DNA of 64,000 bases from Rhodococcus sp. (in: high G+C Gram-positive bacteria) (GCF_023264675.1 NZ_JAHFVG010000010.1:103609-167608), one strand, 5' to 3'. Shown: positions 34,599-45,190, counted from the stretch's first letter. Translations and numbers: made by a program. Notes: a model not told the origin generated them from the sequence alone.

Positions 34599-36338
34599 AT
34601 GGCAGCCGAGAAATCATGGATGCAACTACTGCTCGACGACGCCTCGGTCGAGGATCTCGAAGCGCATCGTCGCACCGTCCCGCAGTCGGACGCCGACGCC
34701 CATGCCGCCCTTCGCTTGCGTGCTCAGCTGGACCAGCGGCGCCAGCGCAGCACGGAGCTCGCCGCACTCAACGACATTGCCGTGCGCCTGACCACCGTCC
34801 GCGACAACCGAGTACTGCTGCAGGAGGTCGTCGACCAGGCTCGCAGGCTTCTGGGGGTGGATCTCGCCTACATGGGATCGGTGTACGAGAACGAGTTCGT
34901 CATCGAGGTGACCAGTGGCGCTCTCACTCCGCACCTGGTGGGACTTCGCCTGGCGCAGGATCAGGGACTGGTCGGATTGGTGGTGCGGGAGTCGGCGCCG
35001 GCGTGGACGCACGACTATCAGAGCGAACCGGCGTTCCTGCACATCACCGGCGCGGACAGCGCTGCTCGATCGGAGAACATGCGCGGGCTGCTCGGCGTGC
35101 CGCTGCGGGTGGGCGAGCGCGTCATCGGCGCCCTGTTCGCCTGCAAACGTCAGGAACGCGACTTCGGCGAAACCGAAATAGCGTTGCTGTCGGCTCTGGC
35201 TGCTCATGCGGCGATCGCGATCGAGAACGTCCGCGCGATCGAACGGCTCGAGTCCCTCAATGCCGAACTCTCGAAGAGAACGGCGGAACTCGAACAGACG
35301 CTGCAGTGGGATCGCATCTTCACTCAGGTGGTGCTGAGCGGCGGCGGTGTACAGCGATTGATCCGGGAAGTGGCGACCCTGACCGGCACACGAGTGGAGT
35401 TTCTCGCGGCCACCGCCGAGGTGCCGGATGATCCGGACCTGGCGTCGATCGCCGCGCAGTGCCGCAGCGGAATCTCTACGGCAGCAGCATCTTCCATCGT
35501 CGGGCACCGGGTTGCCGCGGCTGGACAGTTTCTCGGGACGTTGATCGCGCACGGCGACGGCGTCGACACGCGGTTGTTGGACCGCGCAGCTCCGGCCCTC
35601 GCACTCTCGCTCGCCGAGGAACGTGCCGCCGCCGAGGCCGCGCGTCGCGCCCAGGACGCGTTCCTGGTCGACCTGTTGACGCACCCGGCATCGGTGCCCG
35701 ACGACGAACGACGCCAGCTCAGGCTCGCGGGCCTGGCCCCCGACAAGTCGTACTGCATCGCCGTGGTTCTAGGGGGATCCCGCGCCGGAATCACCCCTCC
35801 CGCAGGCGCCGTCGTCGCCGAGCACGGTTCGAGAATTCTGGTGGCGGTTCCGGCGACCGAATCATCGGGTGCACGTTCACTGTTCACATCGGGCACTGTT
35901 GGAATCTCGGAAGCAGCTCGCGGATCCGAGGCGCTGGCGAAGGCCTACCTCGAAGCCCAACAGACCGTCGACGTTCTGATGACGCTCGGACGCGAGGGTG
36001 AGGTGTCGTCGGCGCGAGGTCTGGGAATCTACCGAATTCTGCTGAGCCACCTGGCCCGCGAGCATCTCGACGAACTGACCGAGGAGCAGCTCGGCCCACT
36101 GCTGGCGGAGCAGAACAAGCGCGGTGTCCCACTGATGGAGTCGCTGTCGGTGTATCTCGCCCACGGACGCCATCATTCGGCGACTGCGTCGAGCCTGGGC
36201 GTGCACGTCAACACGCTGTACCAACGGCTCGACGCCATCGATCGTCTCATCGGCAAGGACTGGCGAGACCCCGACAAAGCACTGGATCTTCAGGTTCTGA
36301 TGCGGCTGCGTCGCAGTGCGGACCTACTGGGGAAGTGA
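34599..36338 (+). CDS. GAF-domain PucR/CdaR-type transcriptional regulator
   Basis: A 579-residue cytoplasmic regulator. An N-terminal GAF domain (about 50-215) contains RGLLGVPLRVGERVIGALFA, followed by a short coiled coil (ERLESLNAELSKRTAELEQ). The C-terminal PucR helix-turn-helix (about 515-575) reads SVYLAHGRHHSATASSLGVH then VNTLYQRLDAIDRLIG. CdaR and PucR relatives sense glycerate, glycolate or purine metabolites, which fits the divergent glcD-like gene. The 3' end overlaps the convergent hydrolase gene by 15 bases. Confidence 0.88.
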   Translation: MAAEKSWMQLLLDDASVEDLEAHRRTVPQSDADAHAALRLRAQLDQRRQRSTELAALNDIAVRLTTVRDNRVLLQEVVDQARRLLGVDLAYMGSVYENEFVIEVTSGALTPHLVGLRLAQDQGLVGLVVRESAPAWTHDYQSEPAFLHITGADSAARSENMRGLLGVPLRVGERVIGALFACKRQERDFGETEIALLSALAAHAAIAIENVRAIERLESLNAELSKRTAELEQTLQWDRIFTQVVLSGGGVQRLIREVATLTGTRVEFLAATAEVPDDPDLASIAAQCRSGISTAAASSIVGHRVAAAGQFLGTLIAHGDGVDTRLLDRAAPALALSLAEERAAAEAARRAQDAFLVDLLTHPASVPDDERRQLRLAGLAPDKSYCIAVVLGGSRAGITPPAGAVVAEHGSRILVAVPATESSGARSLFTSGTVGISEAARGSEALAKAYLEAQQTVDVLMTLGREGEVSSARGLGIYRILLSHLAREHLDELTEEQLGPLLAEQNKRGVPLMESLSVYLAHGRHHSATASSLGVHVNTLYQRLDAIDRLIGKDWRDPDKALDLQVLMRLRRSADLLGK

Positions 36339-37127
36339 CCGCAAGAACCCCAGTAACGCTGCGTTGAACTCTTTCGGCCGGTCCATGTTGGCGGCGTGGC
36401 CGCACTTGTCGAGGACCACGGACTGCGCGAGTGGATTGTCGACGATGGAATGTGCGAACGGCCAGAACTGGCTCTCGCGGCCGGCGACCATCAGGATCGG
36501 AACCTCGGCTTCCGCAACAACTTTCCGCCAGTCCGAGACTGCGTGGTCGTGCAGTAGTGCCTTCATCGGCGGCGTGTCACCCTTCGCCATCTTGGGCATA
36601 CTGCGGAGCTTCATCAGAAGTTTCACCCCGCCGAGCATCATCTTCGCCTTGGACAAGCCGCGGCCGGTATCGGGAATCCCGTCGGCGAAGAAGGCGTCCT
36701 TGTTGGCTTCGGTGAGTCCGTAGAAACCGTTCTGCCACTCGCCGTCGTTGATCATCTTCGGCGTCTGATCCACCGAGACGACGGCGCGGACACAGGAAGT
36801 CCCGAACTGGGAGATATAGGACCAGATCGTGCTGGCGCCCATCGACCCGCCGCACAGTATGGCGTCGTCGATGCCGAGCGAGGTCAGGAAGTTCTCGACG
36901 TCGCGACCGTGTCTGGCCATCGTCGCACCGAACTCGGGCGCCTCCGAGTCGCCGTGGCCGCGCCGATCGAGCGCGAGAACGCGGTAACCGGCGTCGACGA
37001 GTTCGTCCTGCTGCAACGCCCAGCTCGTGGCCGGTGCGCAGAAGCCTGCTATCAGGAGGACCACAGGTCCGTCCCCTTGGTCGATATAACTCAGGGTCAC
37101 ATTGTCGTCGGTGGCGAACGTTGGCAT
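36324..37127 (-). CDS. Alpha/beta hydrolase
   Basis: A 267-residue alpha/beta hydrolase. The oxyanion region is VVLLIAGFCAPATSWALQQD, the nucleophile is in CGGSMGAST (Ser), and the final His is in LDKCGHAANMDRPKEFNAAL. LALDRRGHGDSEAP is the usual strand after the oxyanion loop. The family includes esterases, ring-cleavage C-C hydrolases and lactonases, so the substrate is open. I start at 37127 rather than 37178, where the longer frame would take up almost the whole divergent promoter of the GntR gene. Confidence 0.85.
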   Translation of the reverse strand: MPTFATDDNVTLSYIDQGDGPVVLLIAGFCAPATSWALQQDELVDAGYRVLALDRRGHGDSEAPEFGATMARHGRDVENFLTSLGIDDAILCGGSMGASTIWSYISQFGTSCVRAVVSVDQTPKMINDGEWQNGFYGLTEANKDAFFADGIPDTGRGLSKAKMMLGGVKLLMKLRSMPKMAKGDTPPMKALLHDHAVSDWRKVVAEAEVPILMVAGRESQFWPFAHSIVDNPLAQSVVLDKCGHAANMDRPKEFNAALLGFLRSLPQ

Positions 37128-37207
37128 GGACCCATGCAACCAGAGCGGCGCCGCCGAAGGAATGGAGAAAATGCCCATCGCGGCGATCTGTTCGTAGACT
37201 CGACTCC

Positions 37208-37882
37208 ATGACCTCGCCGAAGAACAGCGCGCCCCTGCCGCTGAGCCTCGTCGAGATGGCGACGCGTCAGGTTCGATCCGAAGTGCTCAGCGGAGCACTC
37301 GAACCCGGATCACGGGTGGTCGAGGAGACACTCTGCGCCAGGCTGGGGATCAGCCGCGCACCGGTCAGAGAGGCCTTGCGCCTACTTGCCCAGCAGGGAC
37401 TCGTCGAGCATCTTCCGCGGCGCGGCTTCCGCGTCACGGTGTGGTCGTCGGCCGACATCTTGCAGTTGTTCGAGCTCAGGCAAGTGCTCGAGCAGCATGC
37501 GATCAGACGCGCACTGCCGCTGGACACCAGCCGCGGCGACCCGTTCCACGTTGTACGTGCGGCGCTGGACGACATGCGCGATGCCGACCTTCGCGGCGAG
37601 ACTCTCGAGAAGGACGACGCGCATCGACGTTTCCACGAATCCATCGTCGGGCTCGCCGGGAGTCAGCAGCTGGACCTGACGTACGCGCCGATCCTGCTGA
37701 AACTGCAGCTCCCGATGGCCCGCAACCTGCGAGAAGAGGCCAGGGTCGCGAAGCCCGTGGACGGGATCAGGCGTCATGCAGTGTTGCTCGAAGCGGTGGA
37801 GTCCAACGATGTCGACCGTGCCATCGCAGCGCTGAAGGAACACGGCGAGCTGACCTACCTTCACCTCGAGAGCATTTGCTAA
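37208..37882 (+). CDS. GntR-family (FCD) transcriptional regulator
   Basis: A 224-residue FadR/FCD-type GntR regulator. The winged helix (about 15-80) reads EETLCARLGISRAPVREALR then LLAQQGLVEHLPRRGFRV. The C-terminal FCD ligand domain has the metal-binding pattern D...H...H (KDDAHRRFHESI, later RRHAVLLEAVESND). It precedes the allophanate hydrolase operon by 57 bases on the same strand and is its probable repressor, as with GntR proteins of other ureide and biuret clusters. Confidence 0.9.
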   Translation: MTSPKNSAPLPLSLVEMATRQVRSEVLSGALEPGSRVVEETLCARLGISRAPVREALRLLAQQGLVEHLPRRGFRVTVWSSADILQLFELRQVLEQHAIRRALPLDTSRGDPFHVVRAALDDMRDADLRGETLEKDDAHRRFHESIVGLAGSQQLDLTYAPILLKLQLPMARNLREEARVAKPVDGIRRHAVLLEAVESNDVDRAIAALKEHGELTYLHLESIC

Positions 37883-37939
37883 CAGACTAGAAACACGCCA
37901 TCTACCTGCGGTAACACAAAACTGTCGACAATCGACCGT

Positions 37940-39715
37940 ATGAATGGTCCATCGACAGGCCCGACGATCACCGAGATGCTCACCTCGTATCGAGCGGGCT
38001 CGGGGTCTCCCACCAAGACGGCGGAGGCGCTCGCCGACGCCATCGAGCAACGCGGCGACGACGGAACGTGGATCACCGTGCTGGGCCGCGATGCTCTGCT
38101 CGACGCCGCGGCGGCGATCGAGTCCCGCCCCGGGGCTTCGGAGCTCCCGCTCTACGGCATTCCGTTCGGGGTGAAGGACAGCATCGACGTCGCCGGCTAT
38201 CCGACGACGCTCGCCTGCCCCGACTACGGCTACATCGCCGAGTCGACGGCGCCGTGCGTCCAGGCCTTGCTCGATGCCGGAGCGCTGTTCGTCGGCAAGA
38301 CGAGCCTCGATCAGTTCGCCACCGGGCTGAATGGCACCCGCACGCCGCACACCATTCCACGGAGCGTCTACGGCGAGGACATGATTTCGGGCGGATCGAG
38401 CTCGGGCTCGGCGCTGGCGGTGGCCCTCGGACAGGTGCCGTTCTGTGTTGCCACCGACACCGCAGGCTCCGGACGAGTCCCGGCCGCGCTCAACGGCATC
38501 GTCGGATGGAAGCCCTCACGGGGGCTCATCAGCACCGTCGGTCTGGTGCCCGCCTGCAAATCACTCGACTGCATCACCCTGATGGCGACCTGCGTCGCCG
38601 ATCTCGACATAGTCTTCGACGTCATCAGTGGTCTCGATCCCCGCGACGGGTGGTCACGCGCTCGCGGCGCGAAGTACGACGGCCACGAGATCCGTGTCGG
38701 ACTGCCGGATCCGAGCGAACTCGACTTCTTCGGCGACGACGCCATGGAGGCTGCCCACCTCGCGGCGCGCGAGTCTCTTCCGTTCCAGACGACGACGGTC
38801 TCTCTCACACCGTTTCTCGACGCCGGATCGCTTCTGTATCAGGGGCCGTGGGTGGCCGAGCGCCTCGTGGAGTTCGACGACTTCCTCACCGAGCATCCCG
38901 ATTCCATCGTCCCCGTCGTCCGCGACATCTTCCTCGGCGGCCGAAAGTACAGTGCCATCGATGCATTCAGGGCTCTGCAGCGATTGCAGGAACTGCGCAG
39001 CGAGGTCGACGGCTTGTGGGACTCGATGGACGTGATCATTCTGCCGACCATCGGAACTACGTTCACGGTCCCGCAGGTGCAGGCCGACCCCATCGCCTGC
39101 AACACGAAACTCGGGCACTACACGCACTTCGGCAACCTGCTCGATCTCACGGCAGTTGCCGTTCCGGCCGGGCTCACCTCCGACGGCCGACCCGTCAGTC
39201 TGATGGTCATCGGCCGCGCGCTGGCCGACGACGTCGTGCTGGCGGTGGCGGCTCTGCTTCGCGGCGAACTACGTGGCGCGTCCGATTCCGAGACGATCGA
39301 CCTCGTCGTCGCCGGGCATCACCTGACCGGTGAGCGGGCCAACGACCAACTCGTCGCGCTCGGTGGCACGCTGATCGATGCCACCTCGACCGCATCCTCG
39401 TACCGGCTGCTCCGCATCGGAACCGAGGATCCCACTCCCGGCCTGCTTCGAGTCCCGCAGGGCGGCAGTGCAATAGATGTGGAGCGGTGGCGCCTGCCCG
39501 TCGCCGCTCTTGCTGTACTCGCGGGCAGAATGCCGGCTGTGCTCGCTCTGGGACGAGTGCATCTGGCCGACGGTTCCGCCGTCCTCGGTTATGTCTGCGA
39601 CGCCGCAGTGCAATCGGGGGCGGCGGAACTCGACGTCGACGACATCAGCGAGTTCGGTGGCTGGCGTGCGTACTCCCTTTCGAGCATCACACCGACAGCG
39701 CAGGAGATTTCATGA
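37940..39715 (+). CDS. atzF: Allophanate hydrolase
   Basis: A 591-residue AtzF/DUR2-type protein. Residues 1-450 are the amidase-signature domain with the Ser-cisSer-Lys triad: GVKDS (K79), GGSSSGSA (about S154) and [14 protein letters not shown] (S177). Residues about 470-590 are the C-terminal domain that decarboxylates the N-carboxycarbamate ([43 protein letters not shown]). The product is two ammonia and two carbon dioxide. No urea carboxylase gene is adjacent, so allophanate should come from biuret through the next gene. Overlaps that gene by ATGA. Confidence 0.92.
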   Translation: MNGPSTGPTITEMLTSYRAGSGSPTKTAEALADAIEQRGDDGTWITVLGRDALLDAAAAIESRPGASELPLYGIPFGVKDSIDVAGYPTTLACPDYGYIAESTAPCVQALLDAGALFVGKTSLDQFATGLNGTRTPHTIPRSVYGEDMISGGSSSGSALAVALGQVPFCVATDTAGSGRVPAALNGIVGWKPSRGLISTVGLVPACKSLDCITLMATCVADLDIVFDVISGLDPRDGWSRARGAKYDGHEIRVGLPDPSELDFFGDDAMEAAHLAARESLPFQTTTVSLTPFLDAGSLLYQGPWVAERLVEFDDFLTEHPDSIVPVVRDIFLGGRKYSAIDAFRALQRLQELRSEVDGLWDSMDVIILPTIGTTFTVPQVQADPIACNTKLGHYTHFGNLLDLTAVAVPAGLTSDGRPVSLMVIGRALADDVVLAVAALLRGELRGASDSETIDLVVAGHHLTGERANDQLVALGGTLIDATSTASSYRLLRIGTEDPTPGLLRVPQGGSAIDVERWRLPVAALAVLAGRMPAVLALGRVHLADGSAVLGYVCDAAVQSGAAELDVDDISEFGGWRAYSLSSITPTAQEIS

Positions 39716-40416
39716 CCGAATCGTACGTGCAGGGAGCAGCGCCTTCGGCGTTCACGATTCCTGCCGGGAAGACCGCTCTTCTCGTCATCGACATGCAGCG
39801 AGACTTCCTGTTGCCCGGAGGGTTCGGCGAAAGCCTCGGCAACGACGTCGGCATGCTCCGCAGCGTCATCGAGCCACTCGCCGCCCTCATCGCGGCGGCG
39901 CGAGAGACCGGCGTGCCGGTGATCCACACGAGGGAGGGGCATCTACCCGACCTGTCGGATTGCCCACCGGCCAAGCTGAACCGAGGACTGCCCTCGCAGC
40001 GCATCGGTGACCCGGGAGCGTTCGGCCGCATCCTGATTCGCGGCGAGTACGGCCACGACATCGTCGACGAACTCGCCCCGATCGACGGTGAGACGGTGAT
40101 CGACAAGCCAGGAAAAGGTGCGTTCTACGCCACCGAACTGACCGAGGTGCTGCAGAGTGCGGGAATCACGACACTGCTCGTCACCGGCGTGACCACCGAG
40201 GTCTGCGTCCACACGACGGTGCGTGAAGCGAACGATCGCGGTTACGAATGCCTCGTCGTATCCGACTGTGTTGGTTCGTATTTCCCTGAGTTCCAGCGTG
40301 TCGGGCTCGAGATGATCGCCGCCCAGGGTGGAATCTTCGGATGGACTGCCCCGTCGGTCGACGTGGTATCGACCTTGCGTGAACTCGCTCTTACACGAAC
40401 GGGACTCGTGTCATGA
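39712..40416 (+). CDS. biuH: Isochorismatase-family cysteine hydrolase, biuret hydrolase-like
   Basis: A 234-residue isochorismatase-fold cysteine hydrolase with Asp-Lys-Cys: VIDMQRDF (D27), [13 protein letters not shown] (about K135) and [15 protein letters not shown] (C165). [12 protein letters not shown] and the [10 protein letters not shown] stretch match my knowledge of BiuH. Biuret hydrolase forms allophanate plus ammonia, and AtzF next to it destroys allophanate, so the pair is a complete route. A triuret or ureido-acid hydrolase is the main alternative. Coupled by ATGA overlaps on both sides. Confidence 0.8.
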   Translation: MTESYVQGAAPSAFTIPAGKTALLVIDMQRDFLLPGGFGESLGNDVGMLRSVIEPLAALIAAARETGVPVIHTREGHLPDLSDCPPAKLNRGLPSQRIGDPGAFGRILIRGEYGHDIVDELAPIDGETVIDKPGKGAFYATELTEVLQSAGITTLLVTGVTTEVCVHTTVREANDRGYECLVVSDCVGSYFPEFQRVGLEMIAAQGGIFGWTAPSVDVVSTLRELALTRTGLVS

Positions 40417-42002
40417 CCACTGAAGTGAAAGAGACCCCCGCCGCCAGTTCGCCGTCGTTCACACTGCCGTGGTGGACCCGCGGCGACACCAACGCATTCT
40501 TCGGGCTCGGCTTCAACATCCTCGTGAACGTGCTGACGCTGACGACCCTGAGCATCGTGGTCGTCGGGATTCCGAGTGAGAACGTGCTGGGGACGTTGCT
40601 TCCCGCACTCGGCGTTGCGTTGATCCTGGGCAACCTCTATTACATGATCCTCGCGAGGCGGCTTGCCAAGCGCGAGAACCGAACCGACGTTACTGCGCTA
40701 CCGTACGGCCCGAGTGTGCCGCACATGTTCATCGTCGTGTTCGTGGTCATGCTGCCGGTGTATCTGAAGACGGGTGACGCGCTGCAGGCGTGGGCAGCCG
40801 GTCTTGCCTGGGCGTTCATGATCGGAATCATCGTGATGATCGGCGCCTTCGTCGGACCGTTCATTCGAAAGATCACCCCGCGCGCTGCCATGCTCGGCAC
40901 GCTCGCCGGCATCTCGATCACCTTCATCGCGATGCGCCCCGCGGCCCAGATGTGGGAGGCGGCGTGGATCGGATTGCCGGTTCTCGCCATCATTCTCATC
41001 GGGTTCTTCACCGACGTGAAGTTGCCGGGAAACATTCCCGTCGGCCTCGCGGCGCTGCTCGTCGGTACGGCGATCGGATGGATCGGCGGGTACATGTCGG
41101 TGCCCGACGTCTCCGAGGCTGCGAGCAACATCGCGATCGGATTGCCGGATCTGCGCCTGGATCTGTTGTTCGACGGCTTGGGTAACCTGGCGCCGCTCCT
41201 CGCGACGGCGATTCCGCTCGGCGTCTACAACTTCACCGAAGCGATGAGCAACGTCGAAAGCGCCTCGGCTGCAGGCGACAACTACAACCTCCGTAGCGTG
41301 CTTCTCGCCGACGGGCTCGGCGCGATCATCGGCTCGGCCTTCGGATCGCCGTTCCCGCCCGCCGTCTATATCGGTCACCCCGGCTGGAAGGACGCGGGCG
41401 GCCGGTCCGGCTACTCGCTCGCCTCGGGCATTGCCATCGGATTGATGTGTTTCCTCGGCCTCTTCGGGTTGTTGGCGACACTGCTTCCGATTCCGGCGAT
41501 CGTCCCGATCCTGCTGTACATCGGATTGTTGATCGGTGCACAGGCATTTCAGGCGGTACCGCGGTTGCATGCCATCGCCGTCGTCGTCGCGCTGCTGCCG
41601 AACCTGGCGGAATGGGCGGTCGGCCTGATCGACAACGCGCTCAGCGCGGCAGGGACATCGGCGTCGGAGGTCGGCAGCGACGCCCTCGGCCAGGCAGGCG
41701 TCGTGTACGACGGGTTGAAGACATTCGGAGCGGGCGCCGTGCTCGCCGGTCTCGTCCTCGGCACGATCGTGACGTTCATTCTGGACAAGCGATTTATCGC
41801 GGCCGCGATCGCCGCTGGTGTCGGGGCCGTGCTCTGTTGGATCGGTCTGATCCACTCCGCCGAAGTGGGATGGGCGGCCAATCCGCAAGTGGCACTGGGC
41901 TATCTGTTCTTCGGGCTCGTGTGCCTGGCCTACTCGCAGCTGCCGTCGGCGAAGACGCCGCCGGCGCCCGTCGAGGACGACGAGCCTGCGTTGGCCGAGT
42001 GA
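40413..42002 (+). CDS. NCS2/AzgA-like permease of the biuret operon
   Basis: A 529-residue membrane protein with about 12-14 segments. [20 protein letters not shown] and [20 protein letters not shown] recall the substrate-site segments of NCS2/AzgA nucleobase transporters and related inner-membrane permeases. It overlaps the biuret hydrolase gene by four bases and closes the operon, so biuret or another ureide is the likely cargo. The C-terminal tail is acidic. It ends 17 bases from the convergent AraC gene without an obvious terminator. Confidence 0.82.
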   Translation: MTTEVKETPAASSPSFTLPWWTRGDTNAFFGLGFNILVNVLTLTTLSIVVVGIPSENVLGTLLPALGVALILGNLYYMILARRLAKRENRTDVTALPYGPSVPHMFIVVFVVMLPVYLKTGDALQAWAAGLAWAFMIGIIVMIGAFVGPFIRKITPRAAMLGTLAGISITFIAMRPAAQMWEAAWIGLPVLAIILIGFFTDVKLPGNIPVGLAALLVGTAIGWIGGYMSVPDVSEAASNIAIGLPDLRLDLLFDGLGNLAPLLATAIPLGVYNFTEAMSNVESASAAGDNYNLRSVLLADGLGAIIGSAFGSPFPPAVYIGHPGWKDAGGRSGYSLASGIAIGLMCFLGLFGLLATLLPIPAIVPILLYIGLLIGAQAFQAVPRLHAIAVVVALLPNLAEWAVGLIDNALSAAGTSASEVGSDALGQAGVVYDGLKTFGAGAVLAGLVLGTIVTFILDKRFIAAAIAAGVGAVLCWIGLIHSAEVGWAANPQVALGYLFFGLVCLAYSQLPSAKTPPAPVEDDEPALAE

Positions 42003-42019
42003 ACCGGCGGTCGGCCTCC

Positions 42020-42973
42020 CTATCGGGGAGGTCGACCCTCCCGGAACTCCCGAGGTGTACACCCGAACCGCGCGCGGAACGCCCGGCTGAAGTGGGCGGG
42101 ATCGGTGAAGCCCCAGCCCGCGGCAAGTGCTCCGATCGTGGTCCGACCGTTCAGGGGATCGCAGAGCGCACGCTTGACCCCGTCGAGACGCTGCATCCAG
42201 ATCCATTCGCTGGCCGTACAGGGTTCGCCCGCGAATGCGCGGTGCACCGTGCTCAACGACAAGTGCAGCGTCGATGCAACGCCGGCCACCGTCAGATCGG
42301 GATCCCGCAGACCCGCCGTCATGGCCCGCTTGATCTCCTCCAGCCGTTGCGACGCCGCGTAGGGGGCCGGTTTCTCCACTCCGGTCAGCCCGACGAGACC
42401 CGCCACCAGGATGTACTCGACGCTCTGCGACACCGCTTCCGCGGACGCTGCACTCATGTCGACGTCGTCCATGATCGAGGAGATCATGCTGACCAGCAGC
42501 TTCCCGGCTCCCTGACGCCCGGACACGGCGCGCGCGGTCAACGAGCCGGTGTCCCGAACCAGGGTGCGCAGCGTGGAACCGGGAAGCATCAGAACGTACT
42601 GGGCGAACGGATCGTCGAACTGCAGGCTGTAGGGGCGGGTGCTGTCGTACAGAGCGAAATCACCCGGTTCCAGGATCGCGGTCCGATCATCCTGAGCGAT
42701 GATGCCCGTGCCCGCCGTCTGCACGCTGACCAAGAAGTAGTCGGCGCTGGTTCGGGAGATACCCGCCGGGGTCCGCAGGACACTCTGAGCCGTCGCGGTG
42801 ACCCGTGACAGACCGAGCGTCGCGAGATCTGTCGACTCGATGTGGCCGGAGATGGTCGACGCGTCCTCGGGCACGGCGCAGTCGAGATCGACATAGGTGC
42901 GACTGACCGCCGCCGTCCAGAAATCGATACTGTCCGCGGGGTCGACGGCTTCGGTGCGTAGGGCTTCGGCCAC
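42020..42973 (-). CDS. AraC-family regulator of the aldoxime/nitrile genes
   Basis: A 317-residue AraC/XylS protein: an N-terminal AraC-binding-like domain with AILEPGDFALYDSTRPYSLQF, then two helix-turn-helices at about 210-310 (VAGVASTLHLSLSTVHRAFA and IGALAAGWGFTDPAHFSRAF). It follows the aldoxime dehydratase by 15 bases on the same strand with a good GGAGG eight bases before its GTG. So it is probably co-transcribed with and controls that operon. A paralogue with the same PYxLxF loop lies at 47933-48841. Confidence 0.9.
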   Translation of the reverse strand: MAEALRTEAVDPADSIDFWTAAVSRTYVDLDCAVPEDASTISGHIESTDLATLGLSRVTATAQSVLRTPAGISRTSADYFLVSVQTAGTGIIAQDDRTAILEPGDFALYDSTRPYSLQFDDPFAQYVLMLPGSTLRTLVRDTGSLTARAVSGRQGAGKLLVSMISSIMDDVDMSAASAEAVSQSVEYILVAGLVGLTGVEKPAPYAASQRLEEIKRAMTAGLRDPDLTVAGVASTLHLSLSTVHRAFAGEPCTASEWIWMQRLDGVKRALCDPLNGRTTIGALAAGWGFTDPAHFSRAFRARFGCTPREFREGRPPR

Positions 42974-42988
42974 GATGAATACCTCCGT

Positions 42989-43990
42989 TCACAGCGTAGA
43001 ACGAGCGGCGGCAGTCCGCAGCAGACCCGTGCGCTCGTGGCAGCCGTTGTACTCGAAGAACTGCTCGTCGGCGCCGGCGACGGTGACCTCGTGGTAGAGC
43101 CGCAGCGCGGCCGCCGGACCCATCGTGGACAGATAGCGAAGCGCCGCTCCGAAGATGTCGACGTGTGTCGGATGCGACTCCGCCCAGGCCTCGAGCTCGG
43201 CGAGCGAACGCCACCAACTCATCCCGAAGGACTTGTCGGTGTCGTGGCCGTCCTCGTCGACGACCGTCATGTATCGGTTGGCGAAACACCCGATCGACAG
43301 GCCGTCGTCACGTAGGAAGTCCATCCCGGCACGCAGGACCGGTTCGACGTCCCGCAGATACATCTCGCGTTCGGCGCCCTCCGTGTCGGCCCAATCCTGA
43401 CCAGACCGGATGAGGCAGATGTTCTCGTGCGGGACGACGCGGACGCGGTCGCCGTCACGAACCACAGTGGGCATCCCCGTTGATTCCAGAGTATCGCTCT
43501 GTGACAACGGGATTCGGTCGCGGACCCCGCCCCAGTACGCATGTTCTTCGATGGCTCCGCTGAGCGAATCCGTCAGCGTCGCGACACCTTCCAGTCGGCC
43601 GGTGCTCGAGAACAGGGTCTCGTAACGATCGACCGAGGGTCGGAGCACCTCGACGAAACGGCCGACGGTGTCGGTCCATGCGTTTCCCGTCGCGAGATAC
43701 CAGCGATCGAACGCGGCGACGTCGTCCCAGTAGCCGATGAACACTGTGGTGTCGATGCCCTCCTCGTCGACGTAGCGGGCTCGATCGCGGCTGGCAGGCC
43801 CGTCGTCACCCCATGGAGACTCTCCGGGAGTGCCTTGAATTCCGAAGTACGCCATCACGACCTGCTTGGTAGCCACCGGAAAACGGGCGACATACGACGG
43901 GAAAGGAGGTTCGTACGACGCCGGTGTCCGGCGTGGACACGAGCGGGGGCCGACGAGGTGATCGGGGATGGCGGATTCGAGGTCAGACAT
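42989..43990 (-). CDS. oxd: Aldoxime dehydratase (phenylacetaldoxime type)
   Basis: A 333-residue heme-containing aldoxime dehydratase. It has the family N-terminus ESAIPDHLVGPRSCPRRTPA then SYEPPFPSYVARFP, the middle region VVPHENICLIRSGQDW, and SFGMSWWRSLAELEAWAESHPTHVDIFG, which holds His residues of the heme site. It turns R-CH=NOH into the nitrile. It overlaps the nitrilase gene by 8 bases; the same coupling of Oxd with nitrilase is known in aldoxime-degrading Bacillus and Rhodococcus. The start at 43990 gives the family length. Confidence 0.9.
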   Translation of the reverse strand: MSDLESAIPDHLVGPRSCPRRTPASYEPPFPSYVARFPVATKQVVMAYFGIQGTPGESPWGDDGPASRDRARYVDEEGIDTTVFIGYWDDVAAFDRWYLATGNAWTDTVGRFVEVLRPSVDRYETLFSSTGRLEGVATLTDSLSGAIEEHAYWGGVRDRIPLSQSDTLESTGMPTVVRDGDRVRVVPHENICLIRSGQDWADTEGAEREMYLRDVEPVLRAGMDFLRDDGLSIGCFANRYMTVVDEDGHDTDKSFGMSWWRSLAELEAWAESHPTHVDIFGAALRYLSTMGPAAALRLYHEVTVAGADEQFFEYNGCHERTGLLRTAAARSTL

Positions 43991-45035
43991 GCGCGGAGTC
44001 CTCGAGGCCGGCCAGATGCTCGATGATCTCGAGCCGGAGTTCGGCCGGCTCCTCCGTGACGTCGTAGCGTGCCCGGTCCACCGGCTGCCCTGGAACCACA
44101 CGATCGCCGGGAGTCTTGTTGAGCCACAACCGGGTAACGTCCGGACGGGAGTAATGGCCTGCAGGATCGGCGGCTGCCTTCGCGATCGAGATGACGCTGG
44201 TGTCGATGTCGGCGAAGACGAGTCCTTCCTCGTCGTGAGCGAGAGGCTCGTGCATCAATTGTCCGTCGGGAGCGAAGATTCGGGCGTGACCGCCGCCTGC
44301 GGTGAGCATCGCACGTTTGGCGTCGTCGGTGCACATGATGTCGATCATCTCGGGTGAGACCGTCGCACAGGGACTGATGACGAAGCAGCCACCCTCGACG
44401 GCATAGATCCGGCTGGCAGCAGTGTTGACCTCGGGCCCGAGTGCGTAGGCAGCCCCGGTGTACAGGGAGAAGCTCGGCCAGGCGCCGACGTGGATCTGTT
44501 CGTTCTGCGAATACATCGCGTACTTGGACAGCGGCTGCAGGTGCTCCCAGCAGCAGAGTGCACCGACACGGCCGAGCGCGGTGTCGTAGACCGACAGGTC
44601 GGAGCCGTCGCCCTCGCCGTAGACCGTCCGTTCGACGTGGGTCGGCTTGAGCTTGCGGCGCATCGCGACCGTCTTGCCCTCGGCGTCGATGATCCACTGG
44701 GCGATGTAGAGGCTCGCCTTGTAGCGCTCGCTCAGTCCCATGACCACCATGATGTGATTGTCCTTGGCGGCCTGCGCGATTCGGTCGGCCTCTGGTGTGC
44801 CGTACTCGAGCGAGTTGTCGAAGTATCGCTGCGTGAACTGGAATCCCCACGCCGGGGCGTCGAGCCAGATGTACCAGGGATAGCCCGGCAGGTAGGTCTC
44901 GGGGAAGGCGACGAGCTCGGCACCGGCGCGGGCTGCGTCCTCGATGAGACCGATCGCCTTGTCGATCGAGGCATCGAGGTCGAGGAACACCGGGGCTGCC
45001 TGGACGGCTGCGGCGCGGAACTGATGGTGAGTCAT
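43983..45035 (-). CDS. Nitrilase (arylacetonitrilase-like)
   Basis: A 350-residue true nitrilase with the Glu-Lys-Cys triad: AFPETYLPGYPW (E46), RRKLKPTHVERTVYGEGDG (K128) and GALCCWEHLQPL (C162). It hydrolyses nitriles directly to carboxylic acids and ammonia. Being coupled to aldoxime dehydratase and next to the paa genes, its likely reaction is phenylacetonitrile to phenylacetate. AAAAGG is six bases before the ATG. First gene of a three-gene minus-strand operon (nitrilase, oxd, AraC). Confidence 0.92.
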   Translation of the reverse strand: MTHHQFRAAAVQAAPVFLDLDASIDKAIGLIEDAARAGAELVAFPETYLPGYPWYIWLDAPAWGFQFTQRYFDNSLEYGTPEADRIAQAAKDNHIMVVMGLSERYKASLYIAQWIIDAEGKTVAMRRKLKPTHVERTVYGEGDGSDLSVYDTALGRVGALCCWEHLQPLSKYAMYSQNEQIHVGAWPSFSLYTGAAYALGPEVNTAASRIYAVEGGCFVISPCATVSPEMIDIMCTDDAKRAMLTAGGGHARIFAPDGQLMHEPLAHDEEGLVFADIDTSVISIAKAAADPAGHYSRPDVTRLWLNKTPGDRVVPGQPVDRARYDVTEEPAELRLEIIEHLAGLEDSAHV

Positions 45036-45190
45036 GTGAGGCCTTTTCTGTTGCAGGAGAGCTCAAGTTTTGCCTGCTCGAGCCGCCTTGGATGGCCTCA
45101 CCGTGTCGAGATAGTTGACTCTTCGTCGCATGAACGTCCGCGGAAACACGCAGGTAATCGGCGGGGTACGCCGCGGGAAATATTGCCGAG

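Noticed and set aside
40698..42206. 502-codon minus-strand frame opposite the NCS2-like permease
   Set aside because: Highly charged shadow of a membrane protein gene; no domain, and it crosses into the AraC gene.
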